Shown: piece by piece, positions 1-9,673 of the stretch
How positions within the stretch are numbered: the first letter of the stretch is position 1
Layout: each line of letters starts with the position of its first letter
From: Candidatus Krumholzibacteriota bacterium
Lineage (GTDB): Bacteria > Krumholzibacteriota > Krumholzibacteriia > Krumholzibacteriales > Krumholzibacteriaceae
Reading direction: 5' to 3'
DNA length: 36,675 bases
Assembly (NCBI GenBank): GCA_030667985.1
Contig: DAOUUU010000009.1
Span: 1-36,675 of the forward strand
Program-made: the position numbers and the translations under genes
Notes under the pieces: model-generated
Database searches by the model: none
The model's input: only the letters and a program-made list of their open reading frames with translations
What the model was told of the DNA's origin: nothing

Positions 1-543
<543 letters not shown>

Positions 544-668
544 AAAAAAATCGAAGAGCATCACCTAGCGGTAGATGCTCAAATTGACTATGTTCCAAAC
601 CCTTCGGATACCACAAAGGTATCCTAGGGCCCGGACCGTAGGGCTTTGGTTTCGTACGCTACTTCATT

Positions 669-683
669 TTCAAAGAACAATTT
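669..683 (-). promoter_or_regulatory. boxA-like rRNA leader antitermination element
   Basis: Minus strand TTGTTCTTTGAAAAT in the 16S leader, resembling the boxA-like TGTTCTTTGAAAA found upstream of many rRNA genes. Confidence 0.5.
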
Positions 684-714
684 CCCCTGTATGGAAAATC
701 CTTCTCAATCACAG

Positions 715-743
715 ACTATATCCGAAATGAGGAGTTTTGTCAA
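715..743 (-). promoter_or_regulatory. rrn promoter (proximal), sigma70-type
   Basis: Minus strand TTGACA (738-743), 17-nt spacer, TATAGT (715-720). Confidence 0.75.
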
Positions 744-820
744 GACTAGAGAAGTATAAATTCAAGGGATACTTCCCCGCTATGGGGGCGGTACCCCTTC
801 CCATTCCGAACACTCGAATA

Positions 821-849
821 GATATAATCGATTACAACTTACTTGTCAA
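821..849 (-). promoter_or_regulatory. rrn promoter (distal), sigma70-type
   Basis: Minus strand TTGACA (844-849), 17-nt spacer, TATATC (821-826). Confidence 0.65.
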
Positions 850-999
850 TATAATTCGAGAAAAAACCGTGATTTTTTTGAAATATTTTTTCAATGAACC
901 GCCCAGGGCCAGAAAAGGGTGGAAATATCGCATGAATCCGGTTACCTTCCTCTGCGGGCCGAAGGGCCGGCCTTCCGGCACATCGAAAGGGGTTGTCTT

Positions 1000-3108
1000 A
1001 TGGTACGTTGGCCGACAGGAAAGGGAAAACTACTGCTACAGGCCGCTGCTTTAGCGGTTGTGGTCCTGCTCGGAATAACGATAGCCGGCATTCAGTGGTT
1101 CTCGCGCGATCTGCCCTCGATGGCGCGGCTTGAGATGATAGAGCCGGCGCTAAAGACAAGGGTTCTAGCAATCGACTCCACCGTCATAAAGGAATTCTTC
1201 ATTCAGGATCGGATTCTCCTCGAACTCGAGGAGATCCCGCTCGAGATGCAGCAGGCCTTCATAGCAATCGAGGACAGGCGCTTCTACAAGCACTTCGGAA
1301 TCGATTTCGTGCGCGTCGCCGCCGTCGTCTGGAAGGACCTCCGCCACTGGAACAGGCGCGAGGGAGCGAGCACGATCACCCAGCAGCTATCGAGAGACCT
1401 GTTTCTCACCAAGGAACAGACCTTTCCCCGGAAGATCAAGGAAGCCCTGCTCGCCGTCAGGATCGAACGTACATACTCGAAAGACGAGATCCTCGAACTC
1501 TACCTCAACCAGATATACTTCGGGGCAGGCACTTACGGAATCGAGGCAGCAAGCAGAAAGTTCTTCGGCAGATCGGTGAGAGAGCTCGAACTGCACCAGA
1601 CGGCCCTGATAGCTGGACTGAACAAGAATCCGGAGGGCTACAACCCCTTTGTGAATCCGGATCGGGCGCTGCGCCGGCGCAATATAGTGCTCACGGCGAT
1701 GGAGGGCTTCGGGATCATCTCGAAGGCGGAGCTCGATTCGCTGAAGGCCAGGGTCCTCGACGTCGCGCAGCAGGAGACGGGCAGGAACAGCATAGCGGGG
1801 CACTTCACTGAGTACATACGTCAGATACTGACGGCCAAGTACAGCTCACAGTCGATCTACCGGGAAGGTTACACGGTATACACGACGCTCGACCCGGTCC
1901 TGCAGCGGGTCGCCGAGGACAGCCTCGAGACATACGTGCAGCAGATAGAACGAGAAGAGAATTATGCTCTGACGCGCCAATCCTATCTCGACTCGATCGC
2001 GGCGGGCAACGAGCTGGAACCGGATTACCTGCAGTCGTCCGTCATCGCCCTGGATCCGAAAAACGGCCACATCAAGGCGATGGTCGGGGGCCGGAGCTTC
2101 AAGGATTCCGAATTCAACCGCGCGACACAGGCAAAGCGCCAGCCGGGTTCCGCATTCAAGCTCTTTATCTATGTTGCGGCTCTGACGAGCGGTTACAGTC
2201 CGAGCGATATCCTGCTCGATACGCCCATAGTCGTCGAGCTGCCTCACGGCGAGGTATACAAGCCGCGCAACTTCACCGAGAAATTCCACGGAGCCGTTTC
2301 ACTCCGCCATGCCCTCAATAAATCGATCAACATTCCTGCGATCAAGCTGCTACAGAAGATCGGCGCCCCGAGCATCATCGGCGTGGCCCGACGCATGGGC
2401 ATCAAAAGCCCATTAAGGCCCTATCTCTCGCTTGCTCTCGGGGCTCAGGAGGTAAACCTGCTCGAGCTGACAAGTTCCTTCGGCGTCCTAGCCACGGGCG
2501 GCATACGCGCCGAACCGATGGCTATCCTCAAGATCGAGGACCGCAACGGCAATACCCTAGAGGAGTTAAGAGAGTACCACGAGGAGGTCCTCTCGCCGGA
2601 GATCAGCTACATCATCACCGATATGCTCAAGACGGTCATAGACGAGGGGACTGGCAAAACGGTGCGGATGATGGGACTGAGGATCCCTCTGGCTGGGAAG
2701 ACCGGCACGACCGACGACTACACGGATGGATGGTTCATCGGCTTCTCCCCCGAACTCGCAGTCGGCGTCTGGACCGGTTTCAACGAGAAGATATCGATGG
2801 GGCGCAACCGGACGGGTGCACGGGTAGCTCTCCCCATATGGGTAGATGTCATGAGGGCCGCCTACCCTTCCGGTTACGGTCCGGATTTCCCCCGACCCGA
2901 GAGGATCACGGAGGCAACGATCTGCGAAGAATCAGGACTTCTTGCGACACCCTACTGCAAGATCGTGCGCAGGGAGATCTTCATCGAGGGAATGGAACCT
3001 GTGCGGCAGTGCGATCTTCACAAGGTAAGTCCCTACGATCTGCTCGATTCAGACCGCGACTTCCGCGAAATGGACAAAGAGGCGCTGAGGGACAGGGAAC
3101 TGCCCTAG
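1000..3108 (+). CDS. Class A penicillin-binding protein (PBP1A-like transglycosylase/transpeptidase)
   Basis: GT51 motif EDRRFYKHFGID and GASTITQQLSRDLFL; transpeptidase motifs GSAFK, SIN, KTGTTDDYTDGWF. The ORF track starts at 919, but ATG 1000 has a better RBS (AAAGGGG) and precedes the TM helix. Confidence 0.96.
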   Translation: MVRWPTGKGKLLLQAAALAVVVLLGITIAGIQWFSRDLPSMARLEMIEPALKTRVLAIDSTVIKEFFIQDRILLELEEIPLEMQQAFIAIEDRRFYKHFGIDFVRVAAVVWKDLRHWNRREGASTITQQLSRDLFLTKEQTFPRKIKEALLAVRIERTYSKDEILELYLNQIYFGAGTYGIEAASRKFFGRSVRELELHQTALIAGLNKNPEGYNPFVNPDRALRRRNIVLTAMEGFGIISKAELDSLKARVLDVAQQETGRNSIAGHFTEYIRQILTAKYSSQSIYREGYTVYTTLDPVLQRVAEDSLETYVQQIEREENYALTRQSYLDSIAAGNELEPDYLQSSVIALDPKNGHIKAMVGGRSFKDSEFNRATQAKRQPGSAFKLFIYVAALTSGYSPSDILLDTPIVVELPHGEVYKPRNFTEKFHGAVSLRHALNKSINIPAIKLLQKIGAPSIIGVARRMGIKSPLRPYLSLALGAQEVNLLELTSSFGVLATGGIRAEPMAILKIEDRNGNTLEELREYHEEVLSPEISYIITDMLKTVIDEGTGKTVRMMGLRIPLAGKTGTTDDYTDGWFIGFSPELAVGVWTGFNEKISMGRNRTGARVALPIWVDVMRAAYPSGYGPDFPRPERITEATICEESGLLATPYCKIVRREIFIEGMEPVRQCDLHKVSPYDLLDSDRDFREMDKEALRDRELP

Positions 3109-3138
3109 AATACACCCGCTCCGATTTTCATCAAGGGA

Positions 3139-4446
3139 TCAGAGAAACAGCTGTGGACTCGATACGGGCTCGTCTATGATGGAGATGCCGCCAAGCATGC
3201 GCCGGACGGCCCGCTCGGCATCAAGGTCGTTTCGGGCATGGACATCGAAGATCGCTTCTCCCTCGAGCACCGGATCGCCCTTCTTCTTGAAGATGCGGAA
3301 ACCGACGGCTGGATCTATCTCATCATCCATCCTCATCCTTCCCCCGCCGAGCTCTCGGATCGCCTCGCCCATAGTGCGGGGATCGATCATCGCCAGATTT
3401 CCCGATCTCGGAGCCCGGCCGGGCCTGGTGACCGGCGCCCTCGGCAGCCCGAGATCTGCATCGCTCAGATCGAGCTCACCCCCCTGAGCCTCGACTATCC
3501 TATGAAAACGCTCGAGTGCCCGTCCCGTGGCGATAGCGTCCGCCGAACGCACCCTCCCTTCCTCCAGCGTCTCCACGAGACCGCCCAGGAGCAGCATCTC
3601 GGAGACGAGCAGATTCGTGAGCTCCAGACAATCCTCGGGCCCCTCACCCCGCAAGACAGAGACCGCCTCTATGACCTCGAGAGCATTGCCCGCTGCGCTC
3701 CCCAGCGGCTGCTCCATCGAAGTGATAACGGTACTCACACCGATTCCCATCTCCCGTCCGACCATCTCCAGCGACTCCGAGAGCATCCGCGCATCTTCGG
3801 CCCGTCGCATGAAAGCGCCATTGCCACATTTCACATCGATTACGACGCCACTGATGCCCTCGGCGAACTTCTTGGAAAGGATGCTCGCCGTTATGAGCGG
3901 AATGCTTTGAACCGTCCCCGTAGCGTCCCTGAGTCTATATATCTTCTTGTCCGCAGGCACAATATCGTCGGTCTGAGCGCCGAAACAGCCGCCCAGCTCT
4001 TTCACCAGCTCCTCGAAACGCCCGGTCTCGAGATCGGTTACAAGACCGGGGATCGATTCGAGCTTGTCGAGCGTACCGCCGGTGAAACCAAGCCCCCTGC
4101 CTGAGATCATCGGAACGCGCAGCCCGCACTCTACGGCGACGGGCAGGAGTATGAGCGAGATCTTGTCTCCCACCCCCCCTGTGCTGTGCTTGTCTATGAG
4201 CGGGCCGCCCCCAGGACCGATGTCGAAGATGGTGCCGCTTTCCATCATAGCCTGAGTCAGCGCGACTATCTCCCTGCCCGTCATCCCGTTCAGCACGACC
4301 GCCATCAGAAGAGCGGACATCTGATAATCGGTTATTTCGCCGGCGACAAAACCGTCCGTGACATACCGTATCTCGCCTTCGTTCAACGGCGCACCGTCTC
4401 GTTTCTTCGAAATTATCTCGATGATGTTCATCAGTCTCTCGAGCAC
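3139..4446 (-). CDS. deoA/pdp: Pyrimidine-nucleoside / thymidine phosphorylase
   Basis: 435 aa; MNIIEIISKKRDGAPLNEGEIRYVTDGFV, DKHSTGGVGDKISL, MISGRGLGFTGGTLDKLESIPG. Confidence 0.95.
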   Translation of the reverse strand: MLERLMNIIEIISKKRDGAPLNEGEIRYVTDGFVAGEITDYQMSALLMAVVLNGMTGREIVALTQAMMESGTIFDIGPGGGPLIDKHSTGGVGDKISLILLPVAVECGLRVPMISGRGLGFTGGTLDKLESIPGLVTDLETGRFEELVKELGGCFGAQTDDIVPADKKIYRLRDATGTVQSIPLITASILSKKFAEGISGVVIDVKCGNGAFMRRAEDARMLSESLEMVGREMGIGVSTVITSMEQPLGSAAGNALEVIEAVSVLRGEGPEDCLELTNLLVSEMLLLGGLVETLEEGRVRSADAIATGRALERFHRIVEAQGGELDLSDADLGLPRAPVTRPGRAPRSGNLAMIDPRTMGEAIRELGGGRMRMDDEIDPAVGFRIFKKKGDPVLEGEAIFDVHARNDLDAERAVRRMLGGISIIDEPVSSPQLFL

Positions 4447-4462
4447 ATCCTTAAAGGGCCGA

Positions 4463-5134
4463 TCAGGGCCCGGCCTTCTTCGACCATTCCTCCATTATCT
4501 GCACTCCTGCGCTCGTCCCGATTCTGTTCGCTCCCGCCTCGACGAGCTCGAGCGCGAATTCCACAGTCCTTATGCCGGCTGACGCCTTGACACCGAATTC
4601 TGGGCCCACCGCTTTGCGCATGATGGCTACATCCCGCGCATTGGCGCCGAGTGGGCCGAAACCGGTCGAGGTCTTGACGAACCGGGCGCCCGCCTCCCTG
4701 GCTATCCCACAGGCCGCCACCTTCTCGTCGTCGGTGAGAAGTGCCGCTTCGATGATCACCTTGACCAAAGCCCCTCCAGATGCTTCTACGACACCGGCGA
4801 TATCATCCCTCACCAATCCAGCATCACCAGCCTTCAGAGCGCCGATGTTCAATACCATGTCTATCTCATCAGCGCCGGCAGCGACGGCCCTCTCCGCCTC
4901 GAACGCCTTGACCGCGCTGTCGACCGTTCCTAGTGGAAATCCCGATATGGAACAAACCTTGACCCGCGTCCCCGACACCTCACCGGCGACGAGCGGCACG
5001 TAGTGCGTATTCACGCACACGCTGAAAAACTCGTATCGTTTGGCATCGTCGCAGATCAACCGGATATCATCCGGTGTCGCCTCGGGTTTTAAAAGGGTAT
5101 GATCGATCAGTCTGTTTAGTTCGAGTTCTGCCAA
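4463..5134 (-). CDS. deoC: Deoxyribose-phosphate aldolase
   Basis: LIDHTLLKPEATPDDI, GFPLGTVDSAVKAFEAERAVAAGADEIDMVLNIGALKAG, FVKTSTGF, VKASAGIRT. Confidence 0.97.
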   Translation of the reverse strand: MAELELNRLIDHTLLKPEATPDDIRLICDDAKRYEFFSVCVNTHYVPLVAGEVSGTRVKVCSISGFPLGTVDSAVKAFEAERAVAAGADEIDMVLNIGALKAGDAGLVRDDIAGVVEASGGALVKVIIEAALLTDDEKVAACGIAREAGARFVKTSTGFGPLGANARDVAIMRKAVGPEFGVKASAGIRTVEFALELVEAGANRIGTSAGVQIMEEWSKKAGP

Positions 5135-5179
5135 CTGAATCCTCCCTGTTTCGTCATTTGGAGATCAACGATCCCGGCT

Positions 5180-6355
5180 TCATCGATCCGGCACGAGGTG
5201 AAGAAAACTCTCGCCGGCGATCCCCTCCAGGCCGAAGAACTCGGCAATCGTCGAAGCCACATCGGAGAGACTATCTCTCGTACCGAGCTGCATCCCTACC
5301 CCCGGTCCCGAACGGAATGCCAAAACCGGTACATACTCTCTCGTGTGATCGAATCCGGGCATCGTCGGATCACACCCGTGATCACTCGTTATGATACAGA
5401 GCGAACCTGGTTTCAGCGAATCGGCGAAGGGGCCCATCCAACGGTCGAACCGTTCGAGACCCTTCGCATAGCCTTTCGCATTCCGCCTGTGGCCCCAGAG
5501 CATATCGAAATCGATCAGGTTGATAAAGAGGAATGAGAAGTCATCACCCTCCTCGATCAAACCGGCCGCCCTGTTCATCGCTTCCTCGTTTCCCCCGGCT
5601 TCTATGACCTCGTCGATGCCCATACCGGCGAAAAGGTTATGTATCTTGCCGACGGTGACGACCTTGCGGCCCGCGGCGCTCAGCCGGTCGAGAAGTGTCG
5701 GCGACGGAGGAGGAAGGGAGAAATCCTTGCGTCCCGGCGTTCTCACGAACCGGCCCGGCTCGCCCCTGAAGGGGCGCGCGATTACACGTCCAACTGCATG
5801 GGGGCCGGTCAGGATATTTCTCGCCATGACGCACAGCTCGTAGAGCCGCTCCTCCGGAATCACATCCTCATGTGCCGCGAGCTGAAAGACACTGTCCGCG
5901 GAGGTGTAGAGTATGGGTTTGCCGGAGCGAATATGCTCTTTTCCGAGCTGCTCGATGATCTCGGTTCCGGAAGCGCGTAGATTGCCGATGATTCCAGATC
6001 CCGACTCCCGTTCGAACCGTTCCAGGATCTCGGGAGGGAAACCGTCCGGATAGGTCGGAAAGGCTCTATCGAGCTGACATCCCATCAGCTCCCAATGGCC
6101 GCTTGTCGAATCCTTGTCCGGAGAGCTCGATGCCATCCTGCCAAATGAAGCCTCGGGCTGATCGATCGCGCTGACTCCATCGATCTCTGCTATACCGCCG
6201 AGGCCGAGCCGCTGAAGGCGGGGCAGATGGAGACCCCCGATAGACCTCGCCGCGTGACCGAGCGAGTCGGCTCCCCGATCGCCGTACTTCGAAGCATCGG
6301 GAAGGGCGCCGACACCGACTCCGTCAAGGACTATGGTCACAGCCTGACGCTTCAT
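5180..6355 (-). CDS. deoB: Phosphopentomutase
   Basis: MKRQAVTIVLDGVGVGALPDASKYGDRGADSLGH and TSADSVFQLAAHEDVIP, ITSDHGCDPT. The listed ORF is over-extended upstream; the start is likely ATG at 6355 (or 6382). Confidence 0.95.
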   Translation of the reverse strand: MKRQAVTIVLDGVGVGALPDASKYGDRGADSLGHAARSIGGLHLPRLQRLGLGGIAEIDGVSAIDQPEASFGRMASSSPDKDSTSGHWELMGCQLDRAFPTYPDGFPPEILERFERESGSGIIGNLRASGTEIIEQLGKEHIRSGKPILYTSADSVFQLAAHEDVIPEERLYELCVMARNILTGPHAVGRVIARPFRGEPGRFVRTPGRKDFSLPPPSPTLLDRLSAAGRKVVTVGKIHNLFAGMGIDEVIEAGGNEEAMNRAAGLIEEGDDFSFLFINLIDFDMLWGHRRNAKGYAKGLERFDRWMGPFADSLKPGSLCIITSDHGCDPTMPGFDHTREYVPVLAFRSGPGVGMQLGTRDSLSDVASTIAEFFGLEGIAGESFLHLVPDR

Positions 6356-6429
6356 AGCTCCTGCACCGGTTTCAGAGTTCATTCGGCTTGGATGGAAAGA
6401 ATCGGATGGATCGTCTTCCGACCGGCTCT

Positions 6430-7593
6430 TTAATTCTCGTACATGCCGAGCAGGGTTTTGAGGCTGTCGACCTTGCCGTTCGACATGTAGATCCTTGCTA
6501 CCCGCTTGCTTATCCTGCAAAGGATCTCGTAATTGAGTGTGCCCTCCCACTGGGCGATCTCGTCGACGTCCAACGATGAATCGCCCTGTCTGCCGAAGAT
6601 GACGACCTCCTCGCCCGATCGGGGATCCTCGAACCCCGACAAATCGACCATCGTCATATCCATTGTAACACGGCCTATAATCGGTACACGGGAACCCCTG
6701 AAGAGAACTTCGCCCCTGTTCGAGAGACGATGACTCATACCGTGCCCGTAGCCGACCGGAATAATGCCCATCGTGATATGACCGGGAGCAATATAGGTCC
6801 TGCCATAACTGATACTGGACCCAGGCAACATCTCCCGGACCAGAACGAGTTTCGTCTTGAAACTCATGACCGGTACGACATCGACTTTTTCCCTCAGGCC
6901 GAAAGTCGGCGTATGCCCGTAAACCAGCAGCCCGGGCCTGATCATATTGAAATGCGACGACGGAAAATTCATAACCGCCGCGCTGTTGGCGCAATGTACA
7001 TAACAGAACTTAATTCCGTCGGCCTTCAACTCGTCCAGCAAAGCCTTGAACGACTCGATCTGATCTCCGGTAAAATCTATATCATTATCGGAAGCGGGGA
7101 AGTGCGTGAATATACCCTCTAACTCCAGATTCTCGAGGCCGAGGATCCCACGGATCTCATCGAGAGAGCTCTCGCGGCTGAGGCCAGCCCGCCCCATGCC
7201 TGTGTCCACCTCGATATGGACCTTGCAGTTCTTGCCGTTGCTCTTCGCCGTTTCGGAGGCGGCCCTGGCAAACTCGGTGCTCGATACGGTTACAGCCAGG
7301 TCGTATTCGAGTGCATGGATGACCTCCTCCGGAAGAACCGGGCTCAGCACGAGGATCGGAAGCTCGATATCCGCTTTCCTCAATTCCTTCCCCTCGTCGA
7401 CGGTTGCGACACCCAGCATATCCACACCGACTTCGGCCGCAAACCGCGCTATCCTGACCGCTCCGTGCCCGTACGCGTCGGCCTTTACAACGAGCAGGAT
7501 CGAGACATCGGCTCCCAGTAATTCCCTGACGACGCCGACGTTCCATTTCATCGCGTCGAGGCTCACCTCGACCCATGCCGGAAACCTATCCAT
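6430..7593 (-). CDS. alr: Alanine racemase
   Basis: LLVVKADAYGHGAVRIA PLP-lysine motif, FTHFPASD, GRVTMDMTMVDLS. Confidence 0.95.
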   Translation of the reverse strand: MDRFPAWVEVSLDAMKWNVGVVRELLGADVSILLVVKADAYGHGAVRIARFAAEVGVDMLGVATVDEGKELRKADIELPILVLSPVLPEEVIHALEYDLAVTVSSTEFARAASETAKSNGKNCKVHIEVDTGMGRAGLSRESSLDEIRGILGLENLELEGIFTHFPASDNDIDFTGDQIESFKALLDELKADGIKFCYVHCANSAAVMNFPSSHFNMIRPGLLVYGHTPTFGLREKVDVVPVMSFKTKLVLVREMLPGSSISYGRTYIAPGHITMGIIPVGYGHGMSHRLSNRGEVLFRGSRVPIIGRVTMDMTMVDLSGFEDPRSGEEVVIFGRQGDSSLDVDEIAQWEGTLNYEILCRISKRVARIYMSNGKVDSLKTLLGMYEN

Positions 7594-7608
7594 GAACCGC
7601 CACCCCTC

Positions 7609-8580
7609 TCATTCCTCCGAATCCTCATTGCCCCTGTAGATGAAACGATCGAGAAGCCTGACATATTCGGTCCAGTTACTCCTGCGATCGCCGCTCTTCT
7701 CGAGCACCTGGTTCACACCTCTTATCTGCGCATCGAGATTGTCGATATAGTGGAGAAGAAGAGCTTCGACCGTCATTGGCCTGATAGGAGATCCGTTTTC
7801 GAGCAGGCCATGATGGCTCACTATCATGTGCATCAGCTTCATCTTCAGTTCCTTGGGAAAATCTTCCATTCCCCGCAGGTACTCGGAGAGAAACTCGACG
7901 CCGAGAGTGATATGGCCGATCAGCCGGCCGTTGTCCGAATAATCTATGTGATTGGTGACCGAGAGTTCCTCGACCTTGCCCAGATCATGCAGGAGTACTC
8001 CCGCCAGCAAAAGATCCCGGTCGACATCCGGATAGACCTCGGCGGCCTTCATGGCGAGCTGCGCCATATCGTAGATATGCTCAACGAGCCCGCCTATGTA
8101 GGAGTGATGCCAACTCTTCGCGGCCGGAGCTCTCTTGAGACTCTTTCCGAATCCTTCGTTCTCGAATATCGCCTGCAACAGTGCCCGCAGGTCCTCGTCA
8201 CTGATACCTGTTATGATCTTGAGGATCTCCTCGTACAGCTCATCGACCGGCCTGTTGGAGGCGGGCAGAAACACGGATGGATCGTAATCCCCCTCGGCCA
8301 GTTTCTCGAGCCTGGCGACCCGGAGCTGCAGCGCGCCCTGGTAATCCTGGATCTCGCCGCTCACCTGGACCACATCGTCCACATTGATGCCACGCTCGAT
8401 CTCGTCGGCGGGCTCCCAGAGCACCCCCTTGAGGACTCCATCCATATCGGAAAACTGAAACAGGAGGAATTTTCCGCCAGTGAAATCCCTCCTGACCTTT
8501 TTCGCAACAACCATTACCCGTTCTACCCTGTCCCCCACCTTCATCGCACCACTCATACTACTCTCCTGGGTAAGTGCCAC
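7609..8580 (-). CDS. yhaM: OB-fold plus HD-domain 3'-5' exoribonuclease, YhaM family (start may be 8556)
   Basis: N-terminal OB-type domain, HD motif LLAGVLLHDLGKVEEL, KSWHHSYIGGLVEHIYDM, MIVSHHG. Confidence 0.85.
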   Translation of the reverse strand: MALTQESSMSGAMKVGDRVERVMVVAKKVRRDFTGGKFLLFQFSDMDGVLKGVLWEPADEIERGINVDDVVQVSGEIQDYQGALQLRVARLEKLAEGDYDPSVFLPASNRPVDELYEEILKIITGISDEDLRALLQAIFENEGFGKSLKRAPAAKSWHHSYIGGLVEHIYDMAQLAMKAAEVYPDVDRDLLLAGVLLHDLGKVEELSVTNHIDYSDNGRLIGHITLGVEFLSEYLRGMEDFPKELKMKLMHMIVSHHGLLENGSPIRPMTVEALLLHYIDNLDAQIRGVNQVLEKSGDRRSNWTEYVRLLDRFIYRGNEDSEE

Positions 8581-8599
8581 ACGTCTCCCCGCTCACGAT

Positions 8600-8628
8600 A
8601 CCGTAATGCACGCCGCCTGCATGGTCAA
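8600..8628 (-). promoter_or_regulatory. Candidate sigma70-type promoter for the yhaM-alr-deo cluster
   Basis: Minus strand TTGACC (8623-8628), 17-nt spacer, TACGGT (8600-8605). Confidence 0.5.
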
Positions 8629-8667
8629 GCTGATTCCTGTTCTATGGCATCTATCTCATCCCTTGTA

Positions 8668-8702
8668 TAAAAAAAGGGTGCAGCGAAAGAGAGCCACACC
8701 CT
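8668..8702 (-). terminator. Rho-independent terminator following the 8731..9501 lipoprotein gene
   Basis: Minus strand AGGGTG-16 nt-CACCCT followed by TTTTTTT. Confidence 0.8.
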
Positions 8703-8730
8703 GTATAAAACTTTTTTAAGAAGATCCGCT

Positions 8731-9501
8731 CTAGCGGACGACAACATACCTGTTGGCGTAGGCGATATAATCGACCGTCACTTCACCGGCCGAATCATAG
8801 TTCCTCCTGAAAGACTGGGAGGGTATTTCTCCATAACTCACGCCGCCCGTGAAATAGAGCTGCTCGTTGATCAGGGCCTTGAAGATGAGAATGATATCGT
8901 CGCCCGGATCCTTCACTATCAAACGGGTTTTTGGAAGGTGTATCGTGTACATCTCCTCTTCACCGATCATCTCGTACATGACCTTTGCGTCCTGGACCTT
9001 GAATCTCGTCTCGGGAAGGTCCTTCAACGACAGCCTGTTCGATGTGATCTTGTCGAGTTCTACTTCATCGAAATCATCCGTACTGAAATCTCTCATCTTC
9101 AGCAGGCTGGGTATCGCTACTTCGTAGGGCTCGCCCACCATCACGGTATCACTTCCGGCGACCAGGTAATCGACATTGAAGTGAATGACCGGGTCGAAGA
9201 ATTTACGGGCGCAGACCGTGAATCTACCGCCCGAAAGCTTCGAGATCTCTCCCTCGAGACCATCCCCGACGAAGATCTCGATCAGGTTTCCTTCACGCAC
9301 GAGACTGACGTTCTTGTGTACCGCCACGAAGTTCGGCGATTCGAATCCGAACTTGAAGCCGGGGCTCAGAACGTTCGTACGAGTAGCATCCCTCAGGGAG
9401 ATCGCGACATAGGTCTCATCGACGCTGCCACCGCATCCGGCGACAAAACCCGCTAGAAGAGCCACAATCATGAATGACTTGAAAGACCTGGACATAAACA
9501 A
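8731..9501 (-). CDS. Predicted lipoprotein of unknown function
   Basis: 256 aa ORF with signal peptide and lipobox (LLAGFVAGCGGS). No family recognised. Confidence 0.8.
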   Translation of the reverse strand: MFMSRSFKSFMIVALLAGFVAGCGGSVDETYVAISLRDATRTNVLSPGFKFGFESPNFVAVHKNVSLVREGNLIEIFVGDGLEGEISKLSGGRFTVCARKFFDPVIHFNVDYLVAGSDTVMVGEPYEVAIPSLLKMRDFSTDDFDEVELDKITSNRLSLKDLPETRFKVQDAKVMYEMIGEEEMYTIHLPKTRLIVKDPGDDIILIFKALINEQLYFTGGVSYGEIPSQSFRRNYDSAGEVTVDYIAYANRYVVVR

Positions 9502-9589
9502 GCTCCTTTGTGTGAAGTGACGAAATCCCTCCGAATGAATCGTTCCGAGCGGATAAGGCGCTACCGGGCTAAGCGCTTATTACCGTTGA

Positions 9590-9618
9590 AAATTAATACG
9601 GGGCTCATCGATTGTCAA
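9590..9618 (-). promoter_or_regulatory. Candidate sigma70-type promoter for the lipoprotein gene
   Basis: Minus strand TTGACA (9613-9618), 17-nt spacer, TAATTT (9590-9595). Confidence 0.45.
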
Positions 9619-9673
9619 CCATATTTTGATTCCGGGGCCGATGACCGGCCCTGATCCAGGAGCGGCCGTAACC

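Noticed and set aside
737-1054. ORF of 105 aa overlapping the pbp1A start
   Set aside because: Covers the rrn promoter region and overlaps pbp1A in another frame; no recognisable protein features.
1387-2289. Long antisense ORFs (138 and 147 aa) opposite pbp1A
   Set aside because: Shadow ORFs in GC-rich coding sequence; the sense strand has clear family motifs. Same reasoning applies to antisense ORFs over deoA, etf, acd, gingipain-like, parA and SBP genes (e.g. 3238-4104, 22558-23337, 31502-32173, 33952-35004).
6356-6994. N-terminal extension of the phosphopentomutase ORF
   Set aside because: It overlaps alr antiparallel-frame coding and precedes the canonical DeoB start MKRQAVTIVLDGVG; over-called start.
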